64,000 nt of DNA from JANXUC01 sp964619065 (GTDB taxonomy: Bacteria; Acidobacteriota; Terriglobia; Terriglobales; Acidobacteriaceae): NCBI GenBank assembly GCA_964619065.1, contig CAZUCC010000010.1, positions 25,284-89,283 on the forward strand. The letters are read 5' to 3'. Position 1 is the first letter of the stretch. The number at the start of each line of letters is the position of its first letter. Made by a program: the position numbers and the translations under genes. Shown here piece by piece: positions 25,123 through 34,532 of the stretch. The notes beneath the pieces were generated by a model. It was not told the DNA's origin, made no database searches, and saw nothing but the letters and a program-made list of their open reading frames with translations.

Positions 25123-25929
25123 TTAAACTTCGTCGTCACTCAACATGATGCGCTGGATCGACCGTGCTCGCCCAGTTGCTTCATCGCAGTCGATCACCAC
25201 GGCACATAACCGTACATCGCCGTCGGCAGCCTCGAATCGCACTGGCATGTTGTTGAGGAATTTCTCGATGATCAATTCTTTCCGTACTCCAATCACGCTG
25301 TCGTAAGGACCGGTCATTCCCACGTCGGTTTGGAAGGCTGTTCCGTTGGGTAGGACGCGTTCGTCCGCCGTCGGTATGTGCGTGTGCGTGCCCAAAACTG
25401 CGGTGACCCGGCCATCCAAATACCAACCCATAGCCATTTTCTCGGACGTAGTTTCAGCATGGAAATCGAGCAGGATCACCTTGGCCGTCGTCTGCTTCAG
25501 CAGGTCATCCGCTTTGCGAAAGGGGTCGTCATTCGATCCCATGAAGACGCGCCCCTGCAAATTCATGACGGCGTAAAGAACGCCTCCGCGAGTCGTACCC
25601 TCATAGAGGCCCCAACCCGGCATCTTCGGAGGAAAGTTTCCCGGACGCAGCACCCGGCGAGCTGGACTATGCGGGTTTCCGTCCGCCATCTCGAAGTACT
25701 CGATGATCTCGCGTTTATCCCAAATGTGATTACCGGTGGTGATGACATCGATTCCGAGGTCGAACAATTCCTCTGCAAGGGCTCCTGTGATGCCAAAGCC
25801 AGCAGCAGAGTTTTCACCATTTGCCACCGCTAGATCTACGGCATGCTCGGTTACTAATTGCTTCAGACGCTTGCGTACGATGGTCCGCCCGGGGCGGCCA
25901 AAAATGTCCCCAATGAAAAGAATGCGCAA
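25123..25929 (-). CDS. ymdB: YmdB-family metallophosphoesterase
   Basis: A 268-residue calcineurin-like phosphoesterase of the YmdB (TIGR00282) type, known in other bacteria to hydrolyse 2',3'-cyclic nucleotides or cAMP. The metal-binding motifs are visible: FIGDIFGRPGR, ANGENSAAG, TGNHIWDK, LLDFHAETTSEK and GTHTHIPTAD. Length and motifs fit a full, active enzyme. The start is a TTG at 25929, supported by AGGAG six bases upstream and by the conserved RILFIGDIFG beginning; there is no closer ATG. It is the last gene of the mutS-nagZ-anmK-SBP-ymdB run, 42 bases after the binding protein. Confidence 0.93.
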   Translation of the reverse strand: MRILFIGDIFGRPGRTIVRKRLKQLVTEHAVDLAVANGENSAAGFGITGALAEELFDLGIDVITTGNHIWDKREIIEYFEMADGNPHSPARRVLRPGNFPPKMPGWGLYEGTTRGGVLYAVMNLQGRVFMGSNDDPFRKADDLLKQTTAKVILLDFHAETTSEKMAMGWYLDGRVTAVLGTHTHIPTADERVLPNGTAFQTDVGMTGPYDSVIGVRKELIIEKFLNNMPVRFEAADGDVRLCAVVIDCDEATGRARSIQRIMLSDDEV

Positions 25930-25971
25930 AGAGTGCTCCTGGAATGCGATGGTATCACGCGGACTTTCGGG

Positions 25972-27504
25972 CTACGGAGCGAGTTCGACCGTACGAAGGA
26001 AGTCGTAGTTGCCGGCGGGATTGAGCGTCAGACCCAGCACGCGCCGTCGGTGTACGAGCACATTGTCAAAGTACCAAAGGTGAATGTAAGGAAGGTCGGT
26101 GGCTAGAATTCCTTGAAGTTCCGCGTAAATCGCCTTGCGTTGGACTGGGTCGAGCGTGCGGCGTCCTTCGTCAATAAGAGCATCCGCGCGTGAGTTTGTG
26201 TAGAAACCGCGATTGGCTCCATTCGGAGGAAATCGCGAAGAGTGAAAGACATACTCGAAGATATCTGGATCCTGATTTCCACCAATCCAGCGGAGTGAGT
26301 AGAACTGAAACGCGCCTTTTGCCACGTCCGCCTGGAACGTAGCCGATTCAAAGCTGCGAATGTCGAGCGCTATACCAGCCCTGGCGAGTTGTTCTTGGAG
26401 CACGGCCGCCATCAGACGCGTGCTCCCATCAGTGGACGTTTTCATGGTGAGCCGGAAACGCACGCCGCTGCGTAGCGGATATCCGGCGTCGTCAAGGAGT
26501 TGCCCTGCCTTCACTAGATCATGTTCGTAGTGTGGAACTTCGCCGTCATAGGCCCAGCTCTGCGGTGGCAAGATGCTATAGGCGGGCTTGGCTTGATTTC
26601 GCCACAAAGATTCGATGAGCGGCTTGCGATCAATCGCATATGCGATTGCCTGCCTCACCCGCGCATCTTTGAGAATCGGGTCGCGAAGGTTGAACGCCAA
26701 ATAGGCATACACAGTCCCGGGCTCTCGTAGAACGTCGAGATTCTTGTCGCTGGTTAATACCGCTGATACATCGGCGGAAAATGCGTTGCACGCCACATCC
26801 GCGCTGCCTTTACGCAACTCGAGGGCACGAGTGGTCTCATCGGGCACGACCAGGAAGCGCACGGAGTGCAACTTCGGCTTCTCGCCCCAATAATCGTCGT
26901 TGCGGGCCAAGACTACATCTTGATCTTGTGCCGCGCTCACGAAACGAAATGGTCCCGAACCGATCGGTCGCGCACTCACCTCGGTACCGCTGCCATATGG
27001 AACGATCCCACTGGCCCCTTCGGATAAATTCCACGGCAGAGTGGCGAACGGTTCTTTTAAACGAAATACAACCGTGAAATCATCGGGAGTTTCAATGTCG
27101 GCCACATATTTGTAGGCAGCGGCTTTGGTGCTGGGAATCTTACTTTGCAGCAGGGAATCAAAAGTCCACTTCACGTCGCGCGCCGTGAGGGGGCGCCCGT
27201 CATGGAATCGAACCCCGTGCCGGAGGTGAAAGACATAGCTCAGAGAATCCGGCGCCTCCCAACGTTCCGCGAGGCTGGGTTGCAATTTGAAATGCTCGTC
27301 GCGGCGCAGAAGCGCATCGAAGATGAGTTCACCAATCCGCTCCGATGGTCCATCGATTCCGACGCGCGGATCAAGATTCGTCGGACTGCTCTCGATGATC
27401 ATTACAAGGGTGTTGGGGTCGGGACGTTGCGAACAGGAGAGACTTGTAGCTATCAGAACGCCGAGCAATATTTGAGGACTAATTCGCACAAGTCGGTTAT
27501 ACAT
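25972..27504 (-). CDS. ABC transporter substrate-binding lipoprotein, family 5 (peptide-type)
   Basis: A 510-residue solute-binding protein of the OppA/DppA family. A lipobox-type leader ends ATSLSCS, so the mature protein would be anchored at Cys near residue 26. The family core runs from SSPTNLDPRVG through LHDGRPLTARDVKWTF-like positions (FHDGRPLTARDVKWTFDS) to VRQAIAYAIDRKPLIE and the C-terminal YTNSRADALIDEGR. These proteins bind oligopeptides, and some bind murein peptides. The start overlaps anmK by 8 bases, so the genes are translationally linked. No permease or ATPase genes accompany it. Its place beside nagZ and anmK suggests muropeptide capture, an inference. Confidence 0.88.
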   Translation of the reverse strand: MYNRLVRISPQILLGVLIATSLSCSQRPDPNTLVMIIESSPTNLDPRVGIDGPSERIGELIFDALLRRDEHFKLQPSLAERWEAPDSLSYVFHLRHGVRFHDGRPLTARDVKWTFDSLLQSKIPSTKAAAYKYVADIETPDDFTVVFRLKEPFATLPWNLSEGASGIVPYGSGTEVSARPIGSGPFRFVSAAQDQDVVLARNDDYWGEKPKLHSVRFLVVPDETTRALELRKGSADVACNAFSADVSAVLTSDKNLDVLREPGTVYAYLAFNLRDPILKDARVRQAIAYAIDRKPLIESLWRNQAKPAYSILPPQSWAYDGEVPHYEHDLVKAGQLLDDAGYPLRSGVRFRLTMKTSTDGSTRLMAAVLQEQLARAGIALDIRSFESATFQADVAKGAFQFYSLRWIGGNQDPDIFEYVFHSSRFPPNGANRGFYTNSRADALIDEGRRTLDPVQRKAIYAELQGILATDLPYIHLWYFDNVLVHRRRVLGLTLNPAGNYDFLRTVELAP

Positions 27505-28693
27505 ACGAGGCTTTGCCCAACACGGCAGGCCGCTTGGCGCCGGTCGCCGAGGGAACGTTGGAAGGCCGCCGATGCCAGGTCTCATAGGCAAGCAATGCAA
27601 ATGCAGCGGCCTCTTTTGCCTCCGAAGGCAGCCCCAATTCGTCCGAAGAGCGCACTACAAGTCCTAATGGTGCCACCGCATTCGCGAGCATGGCCATGAG
27701 GGTCGCGTTTTTCAATCCACCTCCGGAGACGATGAGCTCCTGATACGCTGCTTTTTTCTGCAGCACAAAATGCTGAATGGATTCTGCAATTGAACGTGCC
27801 GTGAGCGCCGTGGCAGTGGCGAGGATGTCTTCCTTGCGTGCGCCGCCACAGGCACGAGTGAAATGCGCGGCAAACTCCCTGCCGAATTCTTCGCGTCCCG
27901 CAGTCTTCGGCGGCTTGGCTCGAAAGAAGGGCGTTTTCAGATTCTCCTCTAACACGTTCTCGAGCACCGCTCCCATGGCGGCCGTGTGTCCTGCCCGATC
28001 ATAGGGCTTGCGGAGAAAGCGTTCGGCTAACGCATCGATCACCATATTTCCTGGGCCAGTATCGAATGCGATGACATCCTTTTGGGCCGCGTTCGGAGGA
28101 ATTGCCGTCAGGTTGGCAATACCGCCGATGTTCTGCACAATCCGGCCCTTGGTGGCATGACGGTAAAACATGAAGTCAAGAAATGGAACGAGCGGAGCGC
28201 CCTTTCCACCCACCGCTATATCCGCTACGCGGAAATCGGAAATAACGGGAACGTCCAAACGCTGGGAAATGAGTGCACCTTCCCCTGTCTGCCACGTAAC
28301 CGCCAATTTATGCCCAAGATAGGTTTCTGGGGCTCCCTGATGATAAAGCGTCTGGCCGTGACACCCCACAAGCTCGGCCCGGACGCGGAATCTTTGCTGA
28401 GCTGACTGAACCGCTTCAGCGTAGAGTTCCCCCAATAGAAAATTCAACCGAGCCAGGTCTGCAACCCGCGCGGACGAAGCGTTCATCATTGCTAACACGA
28501 CGCGACGTACAGGCTTGGGATAAGGGAATTCGGCATGACCGAGTAGACTAAAGGAGAAATTGGGAGCGCCCCTCGTTTTTTTGGAGGAGCGTTTGAGGGA
28601 AGAACTTTTGCGCGAAAAAGGTCCGGAGATTCTCACCAGCGCAACATTGATTCCATCCGCCGAGGTCCCACTCATTACGCCGGCAACGATCAT
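27497..28693 (-). CDS. anmK: 1,6-anhydro-N-acetylmuramic acid kinase
   Basis: A 398-residue sugar kinase that opens and phosphorylates anhydro-MurNAc released from turned-over murein, giving MurNAc-6-phosphate. It opens with AGVMSGTSADGINVALV, the AnmK signature, and carries GCHGQTLYHQ, QNIGGIANLT, DTGPGNMVIDAL and the C-terminal SGGGLKN, all of the ATP-binding kinase fold. The ATG at 28693 overlaps the nagZ stop as ATGA, showing translational coupling. NagZ makes the substrate supply, so the pair forms a murein recycling unit. A basic insertion (KSSSLKRSSKKTRGAPN) near residue 30 is unusual. Confidence 0.95.
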   Translation of the reverse strand: MIVAGVMSGTSADGINVALVRISGPFSRKSSSLKRSSKKTRGAPNFSFSLLGHAEFPYPKPVRRVVLAMMNASSARVADLARLNFLLGELYAEAVQSAQQRFRVRAELVGCHGQTLYHQGAPETYLGHKLAVTWQTGEGALISQRLDVPVISDFRVADIAVGGKGAPLVPFLDFMFYRHATKGRIVQNIGGIANLTAIPPNAAQKDVIAFDTGPGNMVIDALAERFLRKPYDRAGHTAAMGAVLENVLEENLKTPFFRAKPPKTAGREEFGREFAAHFTRACGGARKEDILATATALTARSIAESIQHFVLQKKAAYQELIVSGGGLKNATLMAMLANAVAPLGLVVRSSDELGLPSEAKEAAAFALLAYETWHRRPSNVPSATGAKRPAVLGKASYV

Positions 28694-29787
28694 GCCTGTT
28701 CCTCGCGGGCCAGCGTTTCCATGCGCACGCGTTCTCCAAGTTCCCACAGCATACGAGAAAAGTTCGCCACTCTGGCTTGTGTTGGACGAGTTCGTGCCCG
28801 CGTCGCAAGTATCTTCGCGAACTTCTTCTTGTGGCGCGCCACTCTCGCCGAAGATTCTTGTACCTTCGCGCCCAAACGGTGGTCACGATCAACTTCTCGC
28901 GCCACGGAATCATAGGCTCGCAAAATTTGTTCCTCGCTGTGGCAGATTAGCAACAAGTCAGCGCCTGCACGCAATGCCTGCGCGGCGGCTTCTTCCGTGG
29001 GTGCAGCCTTTTGCAATGCTCCCATCTCCATGTCGTCGGTCACAACCAAACCCGTGTACTCCAGCGTCTTGCGCAGGATTTCGGTCATCCATTTCTTAGA
29101 CAACGATGCCGGTGTCTGGTCATGGGTAACGCCGGCATAGATCGTGTGGCACACCATGATGAAAGGAAGATCGCGACGCAAAGTTCGATAGGGCTGGATA
29201 TCTTCGGCCAACAATCGCCGCAACGATTTTTTAATGACTGGCAGATCCTGGTGCGTATCTAGCGAAACTTCACCGAGGCCAGGGAAGTGCTTACCGCAAC
29301 CCAGCACATGCGAATCCGCGAGTCCGTGCAAGAATGCTCGCGCATAGCGTGTGGTTTCTTTTGGATCGGCGGAGACGACGCGTGACTCCAGAACTGGCAG
29401 TGCGGGAGGCAAAGCCAAATCCAGCGTAGGTGCAAAATCGACGTTGAATCCCGCGGCGTGGCAAATCGCTCCAATCAACTTCCCATGCAGGCGGAACAGA
29501 TCGACGTCACCAGTCGCAAACACGCTGGCCGCTGATGGAGATGGTCCGAAGACATCGCGCAAGCGGTCGACCGTACCGCCCTCCATATCGACGCATGTGA
29601 ACAGAGGAGTCGGAACAAAGCGCTGGCACTCGCGCAGCAACTCCCATGTCTGTTCCGCACTCACAATATTGCGTTGGAACAGGATCACACCCGCAGGTCG
29701 CACCCGCGTCAAGAGTGCCCGCAGAGAGGGCGACATCGCCGTCCCTTCAAAGCCGATAATGAAGTTGTCGCCTAGATTCCCGCGCAT
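28690..29787 (-). CDS. nagZ: Beta-N-acetylhexosaminidase, GH3 (NagZ)
   Basis: A 365-residue glycoside hydrolase family 3 enzyme that removes GlcNAc from muropeptides in the cytosol. The NagZ features include VDMEGGTVDRLR, the GCGKHFPGLGEVSLDTHQ loop (His-bearing, like the KHFPGHG motif but with Leu for His) and the nucleophile Asp in VVTDDMEMGAL. No signal peptide is present, consistent with cytoplasmic recycling. A C-terminal tail of about 60 basic residues extends beyond the catalytic domain. It starts 14 bases after mutS and overlaps anmK by 4 bases, so all three are probably cotranscribed. Confidence 0.93.
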   Translation of the reverse strand: MRGNLGDNFIIGFEGTAMSPSLRALLTRVRPAGVILFQRNIVSAEQTWELLRECQRFVPTPLFTCVDMEGGTVDRLRDVFGPSPSAASVFATGDVDLFRLHGKLIGAICHAAGFNVDFAPTLDLALPPALPVLESRVVSADPKETTRYARAFLHGLADSHVLGCGKHFPGLGEVSLDTHQDLPVIKKSLRRLLAEDIQPYRTLRRDLPFIMVCHTIYAGVTHDQTPASLSKKWMTEILRKTLEYTGLVVTDDMEMGALQKAAPTEEAAAQALRAGADLLLICHSEEQILRAYDSVAREVDRDHRLGAKVQESSARVARHKKKFAKILATRARTRPTQARVANFSRMLWELGERVRMETLAREEQA

Positions 29788-29801
29788 ACGTAAACGTCTG
29801 A

Positions 29802-32483
29802 TTACTCGACCTGGGACTTCAGCTCTGCCAACAAGTTCATCGCCTCAAGCGGAGTGAGCCGGTTCAAGTCCACTTCACGCAATCGGTTGAGAACCTCGTG
29901 CGACAGCGGCGTAAAGATGGTCAACTGGCGTGGTAGAGGTTGTGTATCGCCAGTGCCCAAGCGTCCAGTAGCTGTGCGCTCCGCATTCTCGTGTTCGGCC
30001 AAAACCTCACGCGCCCGGGTGATCACTTCCGTGGGCAATCCCGCTAGCTTGGCGACTTCAATACCGTAGCTTTGATCCGCCGCTCCGGGCTCCACTTTGC
30101 GGAGAAATACGACATCGCCGCCTGTTTCCTTGACAGCGACGTGAAAATTCTTCACTCCGGACAACGTCTCCGCCAGTTCCGTCAATTCAAAATAGTGAGT
30201 CGCAAAGAGCGTCTTGGCCCGCGTCCGTCGATGCAGGTACTCCACTGCCGACCATGCAATTGCCAATCCATCATAGGTGGATGTGCCGCGTCCCACCTCG
30301 TCCAGCAAGATAAGCGACTTCGGTGTGGCCGTGTGCAGAATAGCTGCCGTCTCCGTCATCTCGACCATGAATGTGGAGCGTCCGCGAGCCAGATTGTCGC
30401 TGGCTCCAATGCGTGTAAAGATTCGATCGACTAGGCTGAGCCGCATGGTTTGCGCGGGAACAAAAGATCCCATCTGCGCCATGATCACCAACAAAGCGGT
30501 TTGCCGCAGGTACGTGCTCTTGCCACCCATGTTCGGACCGGTCAGCACCAGAATCGCCTGCGTCGTGCGGTTCAGGAACAAATCGTTGGGAACAAAACGG
30601 TCTCCAATGGCCGAGTGTTGCTCAATCACTGGATGCCGCCCTTGCCGAACTTCCAAATCGCCGGAATCATCGAATTGGGGCCGCGTGTAGCCGCGCATTG
30701 CGGCCACGTGCGCAAATGATGCCAGTACATCGGTTTCCGCCAGGGCGCGCGCCGTTTGCCGGATGCGCTTCGCCTCGGCCGCAATCGCGGAGCGCAGTTC
30801 CTGGAACAATCGTCGCTCGATTTCGAGAATTCGTTCCTGCGCATCGAGTACTTTGGACTCGTATTCCTTGAGCTCCGGCGTCGTGAAGCGTTCAGCGTTG
30901 ACGAGTGTTTGTTTTCGTTCGTAGTCGGCGGGTACCAGGTGAAGGTTAGGTTTGGAGACCTCCAGATAGTAGCCAAAAATCTGGTTGAACTTTACCTTCA
31001 GCGAATTGATTTTCGTACGCTCGCGTTCGCGCTGCTCAATCTGGGCAATGTATTGGCGGCTGTTGTGCCGCAAATCGCGGAGCTCATCGAGTTGCGCGTC
31101 TACACCCTTGCGGATCACATTGCCGTCTGCAAGCGTGAGCGGAGGCTCGTCGGCAAGCGTTCCTTGAATCTTCTGGCGCAGGTCGCCGAGTTCGTCGATG
31201 GCGGTGTGCAGAGCGCTGATTCTAGCTGTGTTCAGTTTAGCTAACGCAGCTCGTACTAAGGGCAATTGCGCCAGGGAAGCGGCCATGCTGAGTAGATCCC
31301 GGGGATTCGCTGTCTCCAACGTGACCCGGCTCAGCAAGCGTTCCAAGTCGAGCACTTCCTGGAGCGCTCGCTGCAAATCCTCGCGGGTGACGGTATCTCG
31401 CAACAGTGTCTCCACGGCATCCAGCCGCGCGTTGATCTCATCGCCGTCTAGGGAAGGTCGCAGCATCCACGCCCGGAGCAGGCGTTTACCCATGGGAGTC
31501 GCGGTCGCATCGAGCGAGCGAAAAAGAGTGATACCAGCATCAGTTCCGCTGAACAACGGCTCCACAAGTTCGAGGTTCCGAACTGTCACGGTGTCTAGCG
31601 CTAGGCAGTCTTGTCGCTCAAAGAACCCAATGCGGTCGACATGATCGAGAGTGCCGCGCTGCGTTGAACGAACATAGTGCAGGATGGCTCCCGCCGCTGC
31701 TGCTGCCGCGGGTTTGCCAGCTAGTCCAAAACCTTCCAGCGACAAAACACCAAAGTGATTTTCTAACAAAGGAATTGCGTGGTCCGGCGCGAAGATCCAA
31801 TCATCGAGCGGAGTTTCTGCCCAGGCGGGCCGCTCCCACTCATCGTTGTTAGGGATCTGCGGGCTAGAAAACCGCGGTGAAGACGGAGCTGTCCCGGTTT
31901 TCAACAGCGCAGCGCAACCCTCGGCGGACGCGAACAGAGGCATGGAAGCGGCAAAGAGCACTTCCTTCGGGCGTAGCTGCTGCATTTCTTCCCGTACCCG
32001 CCGAGCCGCGTCTTGACCCTGAAACTCCGTCGCTCGGAATTCGCCGGTCGAGAGGTCTAACGCAGAAAAGCCGACTGCGCCTCCAGCTTCCACCACCGCC
32101 GCCAGAAAGTTGTTCTCCTCAGCGGGAGCTGCCAGCTCGGCTGCCGTACCCGGCGTGATGACCCGCGTTACTTCCCGCCGCACCAACTTTTTTGCCTGCC
32201 GGGGGTCTTCCATCTGTTCGCAAATCGCGACCTTGAATCCCTTGCGGATAAGCTTGGCAATGTATCCCTCGGCGGCGTGGTAGGGGATGCCGCACATCGG
32301 GATTTTCATGCCTTTTTCCTTATTGCGGGAGGTCAGCGTAATCTGCAGTTCGCGCGCACCAACCACAGCATCCTCGAAAAACATCTCGTAGAAGTCGCCG
32401 AGACGGAAGAAAACCAGAGCGCTGGGGTGCTCTTTCTTCACGGCGGCGTACTGCCGCATCAGCGGCGTGGATTGTTCATTCAT
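29802..32483 (-). CDS. mutS: DNA mismatch repair protein MutS
   Basis: An 893-residue MutS, the mismatch sensor of DNA repair. The mismatch-contacting Phe-x-Glu motif is at residues 31-33 in RLGDFYEMF. The connector, lever and clamp domains follow, with FNQIFGYYLEVSK in the clamp area. The ATPase domain has the Walker A GPNMGGKST, LILLDEVGRGTST and the ATHYFELTELAE switch. Length and motifs are complete. It is the first gene of a run that continues into nagZ and anmK. A divergent galT gene lies 92 bases upstream. Confidence 0.97.
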   Translation of the reverse strand: MNEQSTPLMRQYAAVKKEHPSALVFFRLGDFYEMFFEDAVVGARELQITLTSRNKEKGMKIPMCGIPYHAAEGYIAKLIRKGFKVAICEQMEDPRQAKKLVRREVTRVITPGTAAELAAPAEENNFLAAVVEAGGAVGFSALDLSTGEFRATEFQGQDAARRVREEMQQLRPKEVLFAASMPLFASAEGCAALLKTGTAPSSPRFSSPQIPNNDEWERPAWAETPLDDWIFAPDHAIPLLENHFGVLSLEGFGLAGKPAAAAAAGAILHYVRSTQRGTLDHVDRIGFFERQDCLALDTVTVRNLELVEPLFSGTDAGITLFRSLDATATPMGKRLLRAWMLRPSLDGDEINARLDAVETLLRDTVTREDLQRALQEVLDLERLLSRVTLETANPRDLLSMAASLAQLPLVRAALAKLNTARISALHTAIDELGDLRQKIQGTLADEPPLTLADGNVIRKGVDAQLDELRDLRHNSRQYIAQIEQRERERTKINSLKVKFNQIFGYYLEVSKPNLHLVPADYERKQTLVNAERFTTPELKEYESKVLDAQERILEIERRLFQELRSAIAAEAKRIRQTARALAETDVLASFAHVAAMRGYTRPQFDDSGDLEVRQGRHPVIEQHSAIGDRFVPNDLFLNRTTQAILVLTGPNMGGKSTYLRQTALLVIMAQMGSFVPAQTMRLSLVDRIFTRIGASDNLARGRSTFMVEMTETAAILHTATPKSLILLDEVGRGTSTYDGLAIAWSAVEYLHRRTRAKTLFATHYFELTELAETLSGVKNFHVAVKETGGDVVFLRKVEPGAADQSYGIEVAKLAGLPTEVITRAREVLAEHENAERTATGRLGTGDTQPLPRQLTIFTPLSHEVLNRLREVDLNRLTPLEAMNLLAELKSQVE

Positions 32484-32575
32484 TGAGCAGCGTGTGCGCG
32501 GATTATATCAGTCGTCTGCCCTGACCTTTTTTATGCGTTTGACTTCCGCGTCGACAAGGTGCTTCTCTAGAGCTC

Positions 32576-33568
32576 ATGGAATTGCGTAAAGATCCTCTCA
32601 CTCGATCCTGGGTCATCACGGGAGACGACGTTCCCGATCTTGGGCCAAGGCCCGAGCCCTTCTGTCGCTTCTGTCCGGACGCGCCCGCATCCACGCAGAT
32701 CGTTTCCACGCTTCCGGGACTTGAGGGTGCGCTCTTCTCGGCACGCTCCTTCGTGCATCCGCACCCGCTCTACCGTATTGAGGGAGAGCCTTCGCGGCGT
32801 GGCGATGGCATCTACGACCGAATGTCCCCTACGGGCGCGCATGAAGTATTGGTGGAGAATCCGCGCCACGATGGCCATATCTGGAACGTCAAAAATGCGG
32901 AAATCGAACGCTTTCTGGTGCTCGCCGCCCAGCGCATGCAGGATCTCAAAGGCGACCAGCGCTTCAAGTACATCAGCATGTTCAAGAACCACGGCGCCGG
33001 TGCCGCTCAGGAATTTGAGCATCCCCACGCGCAACTGACCGCAACTACCTTTGTTCCCCGGCGCGTGCTCTATGAACTCCGCGCGGGACGCGAATATTTT
33101 GCCACGAAGGAAAGGTGCGTCTTTTGCGACATCCTGGCGCAAGAGTTGCGGCAGAGCCAGCGCATTGTGGAGGTTCGTGGGGATTACATCGCGCTGTGTC
33201 CCTATGCGCCGCGCGTTCCTTACGAAACCTGGATCATTTCCCGCGTCCACGACGCGGCATTCGAGCGCGCCGCTCTTTCGCGCGCTTCGGGCATGATGGA
33301 TCTGGGCGCCCTGCTTCGCCGGACCCTGCGTCGCATTCGTACGATCACTGAGCAGTTTCACCTGGTCCTGCACACCGCTCCGAACACGCTGCACAGCTCC
33401 GGCACGCTAGGCTACTGGAAAACGCTCGACGACGACTACCATTGGCACATCGAGATTTTGCCAGTGATCAAAGCAACGGCTAAGTCCTACACCTTCAAGG
33501 AGGTGTACTTCTCGCCGGTGAGTTCAGAGACGGCGGCACAACAACTGCGCGACGCTAACGCGAACTAA
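32576..33568 (+). CDS. galT: Galactose-1-phosphate uridylyltransferase family protein
   Basis: A 330-residue GalT-family enzyme of the HIT superfamily, which exchanges UMP between UDP-glucose and galactose-1-phosphate in the Leloir pathway. Zinc-ligand cysteine pairs are seen in CRFC and CVFC. The usual active-site HPHGQ reads EHPHAQL, and a second histidine pair is in YHWHIEILP. The Gly-to-Ala change next to the catalytic His is noteworthy but has been tolerated in related nucleotidyltransferases. No galK or galE is adjacent, so it could instead act on another sugar phosphate. It is divergent from mutS, with only 92 bases for both promoters. Confidence 0.85.
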   Translation: MELRKDPLTRSWVITGDDVPDLGPRPEPFCRFCPDAPASTQIVSTLPGLEGALFSARSFVHPHPLYRIEGEPSRRGDGIYDRMSPTGAHEVLVENPRHDGHIWNVKNAEIERFLVLAAQRMQDLKGDQRFKYISMFKNHGAGAAQEFEHPHAQLTATTFVPRRVLYELRAGREYFATKERCVFCDILAQELRQSQRIVEVRGDYIALCPYAPRVPYETWIISRVHDAAFERAALSRASGMMDLGALLRRTLRRIRTITEQFHLVLHTAPNTLHSSGTLGYWKTLDDDYHWHIEILPVIKATAKSYTFKEVYFSPVSSETAAQQLRDANAN

Positions 33569-33584
33569 TCGCTAGCGGATTTCG

Positions 33585-33614
33585 GCTGCCGGCCGGCAGC
33601 TCCACGGTTTTTTT
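33585..33614 (+). terminator. Terminator after galT
   Basis: GCTGCC and GGCAGC (33585-33600) pair across a GGCC loop, and seven T residues follow at 33608-33614. The stem is short and seven bases separate it from the T run, so it is likely but not ideal. Confidence 0.55.
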
Positions 33615-33689
33615 CGAACTGGAAGCTGAAAGGCAGATACACGCACCAGTGATTTGTGCGTAAATCCTCGCGATTCCCCGCTGCCCGTC

Positions 33690-33695
33690 TATAAT
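33690..33695 (+). promoter_or_regulatory. TATAAT -10-like element before hemX
   Basis: A perfect TATAAT lies 21 bases before the hemX ATG, in the region that should hold the haem operon promoter. No good -35 hexamer is found at standard spacing. Confidence 0.4.
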
Positions 33696-33716
33696 TTCGG
33701 TAGCTGATACCGACCT

Positions 33717-34532
33717 ATGCCAGTTCTCTGGTTGCGAGTCGCGGTTACCTTCTATGCGGTGGGATTGATGTACGCACTGCTCGCGGTGTCGAGTGGGCAT
33801 GAGTTTCTGCGCAAGATCGCCCTACCCTCCATGAGCCTGGGCATGGTTTTCCAGTTCGTGGCTCTTGCGGAAGAAGGTATTCTCAGCAAGCGGCTTCTCA
33901 CTGCATCGATTCACAATTCCGAATCGCTTTTGGCCTTCGTGATCATGCTCGTCTTCATGCTGGTCTACGCGTTTTATCGTACTCTTTCGCCGGGAATCGT
34001 CGCCTTTCCCATCGTATTTCTTCTCACGTTTGTGGCCGCCAGCGGACAGCAACCATTTCTATGGACTTCAGAAGGTCCGGGCAACGGCTGGATCCTGGCA
34101 CACATCGGTTTGATCTTTACAGGCTACGCAGCGCTGTTCCTGAGCTTTGGCGCGAGCATTCTCTATCTCCTGCAGGAGAGGAATCTGAAGGCCAAGAATG
34201 GCTTGGGAATCCTCACCAATCTTCCGTCGCTCGGCACCATTGACGAAATTGGGTATCGGTCGCTGCTGCTCGGTTTCCCGTTCATGACGCTCGGGCTGAT
34301 CGCGGGTTCGGTCGTGGCTCAAGCGAGGTTTGGGCCCACGTATTTCACGGATTCCAAAGTCCTGCTTTCTATGCTGATGTGGGTCGTATATCTCATCCTG
34401 CTCTACACGCGCTGGAACGCCGGTTGGCGGGGCCGCCGTGCCGCATACCTGGCGGCGGTGGCGTTTGTGGTGGCGGTCTTTGCCTGGGCCGCGAACTTCT
34501 TCAGCAGTATGCACAGGTTCGTACAGTCATGA
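33717..34532 (+). CDS. hemX: HemX/CcsA-like cytochrome assembly membrane protein
   Basis: A 271-residue polytopic membrane protein with about eight helices, matching the CcsA/CcmC-like HemX family that sits beside hemA in many bacteria. The conserved central region WILAHIGLIFTGYAALFLSF carries the histidine typical of the family, followed by GASILYLLQER. HemX is thought to influence glutamyl-tRNA reductase level or haem handling rather than catalyse haem synthesis. Its stop overlaps the hemA start as ATGA. The operon order is hemX-hemA-hemC-hemD. Confidence 0.85.
   Translation: MPVLWLRVAVTFYAVGLMYALLAVSSGHEFLRKIALPSMSLGMVFQFVALAEEGILSKRLLTASIHNSESLLAFVIMLVFMLVYAFYRTLSPGIVAFPIVFLLTFVAASGQQPFLWTSEGPGNGWILAHIGLIFTGYAALFLSFGASILYLLQERNLKAKNGLGILTNLPSLGTIDEIGYRSLLLGFPFMTLGLIAGSVVAQARFGPTYFTDSKVLLSMLMWVVYLILLYTRWNAGWRGRRAAYLAAVAFVVAVFAWAANFFSSMHRFVQS

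Noticed and set aside
34379..34528. Upstream extension of hemA
   Set aside because: It overlaps the end of hemX in another frame; the true start at 34529 matches the family and the ATGA overlap.
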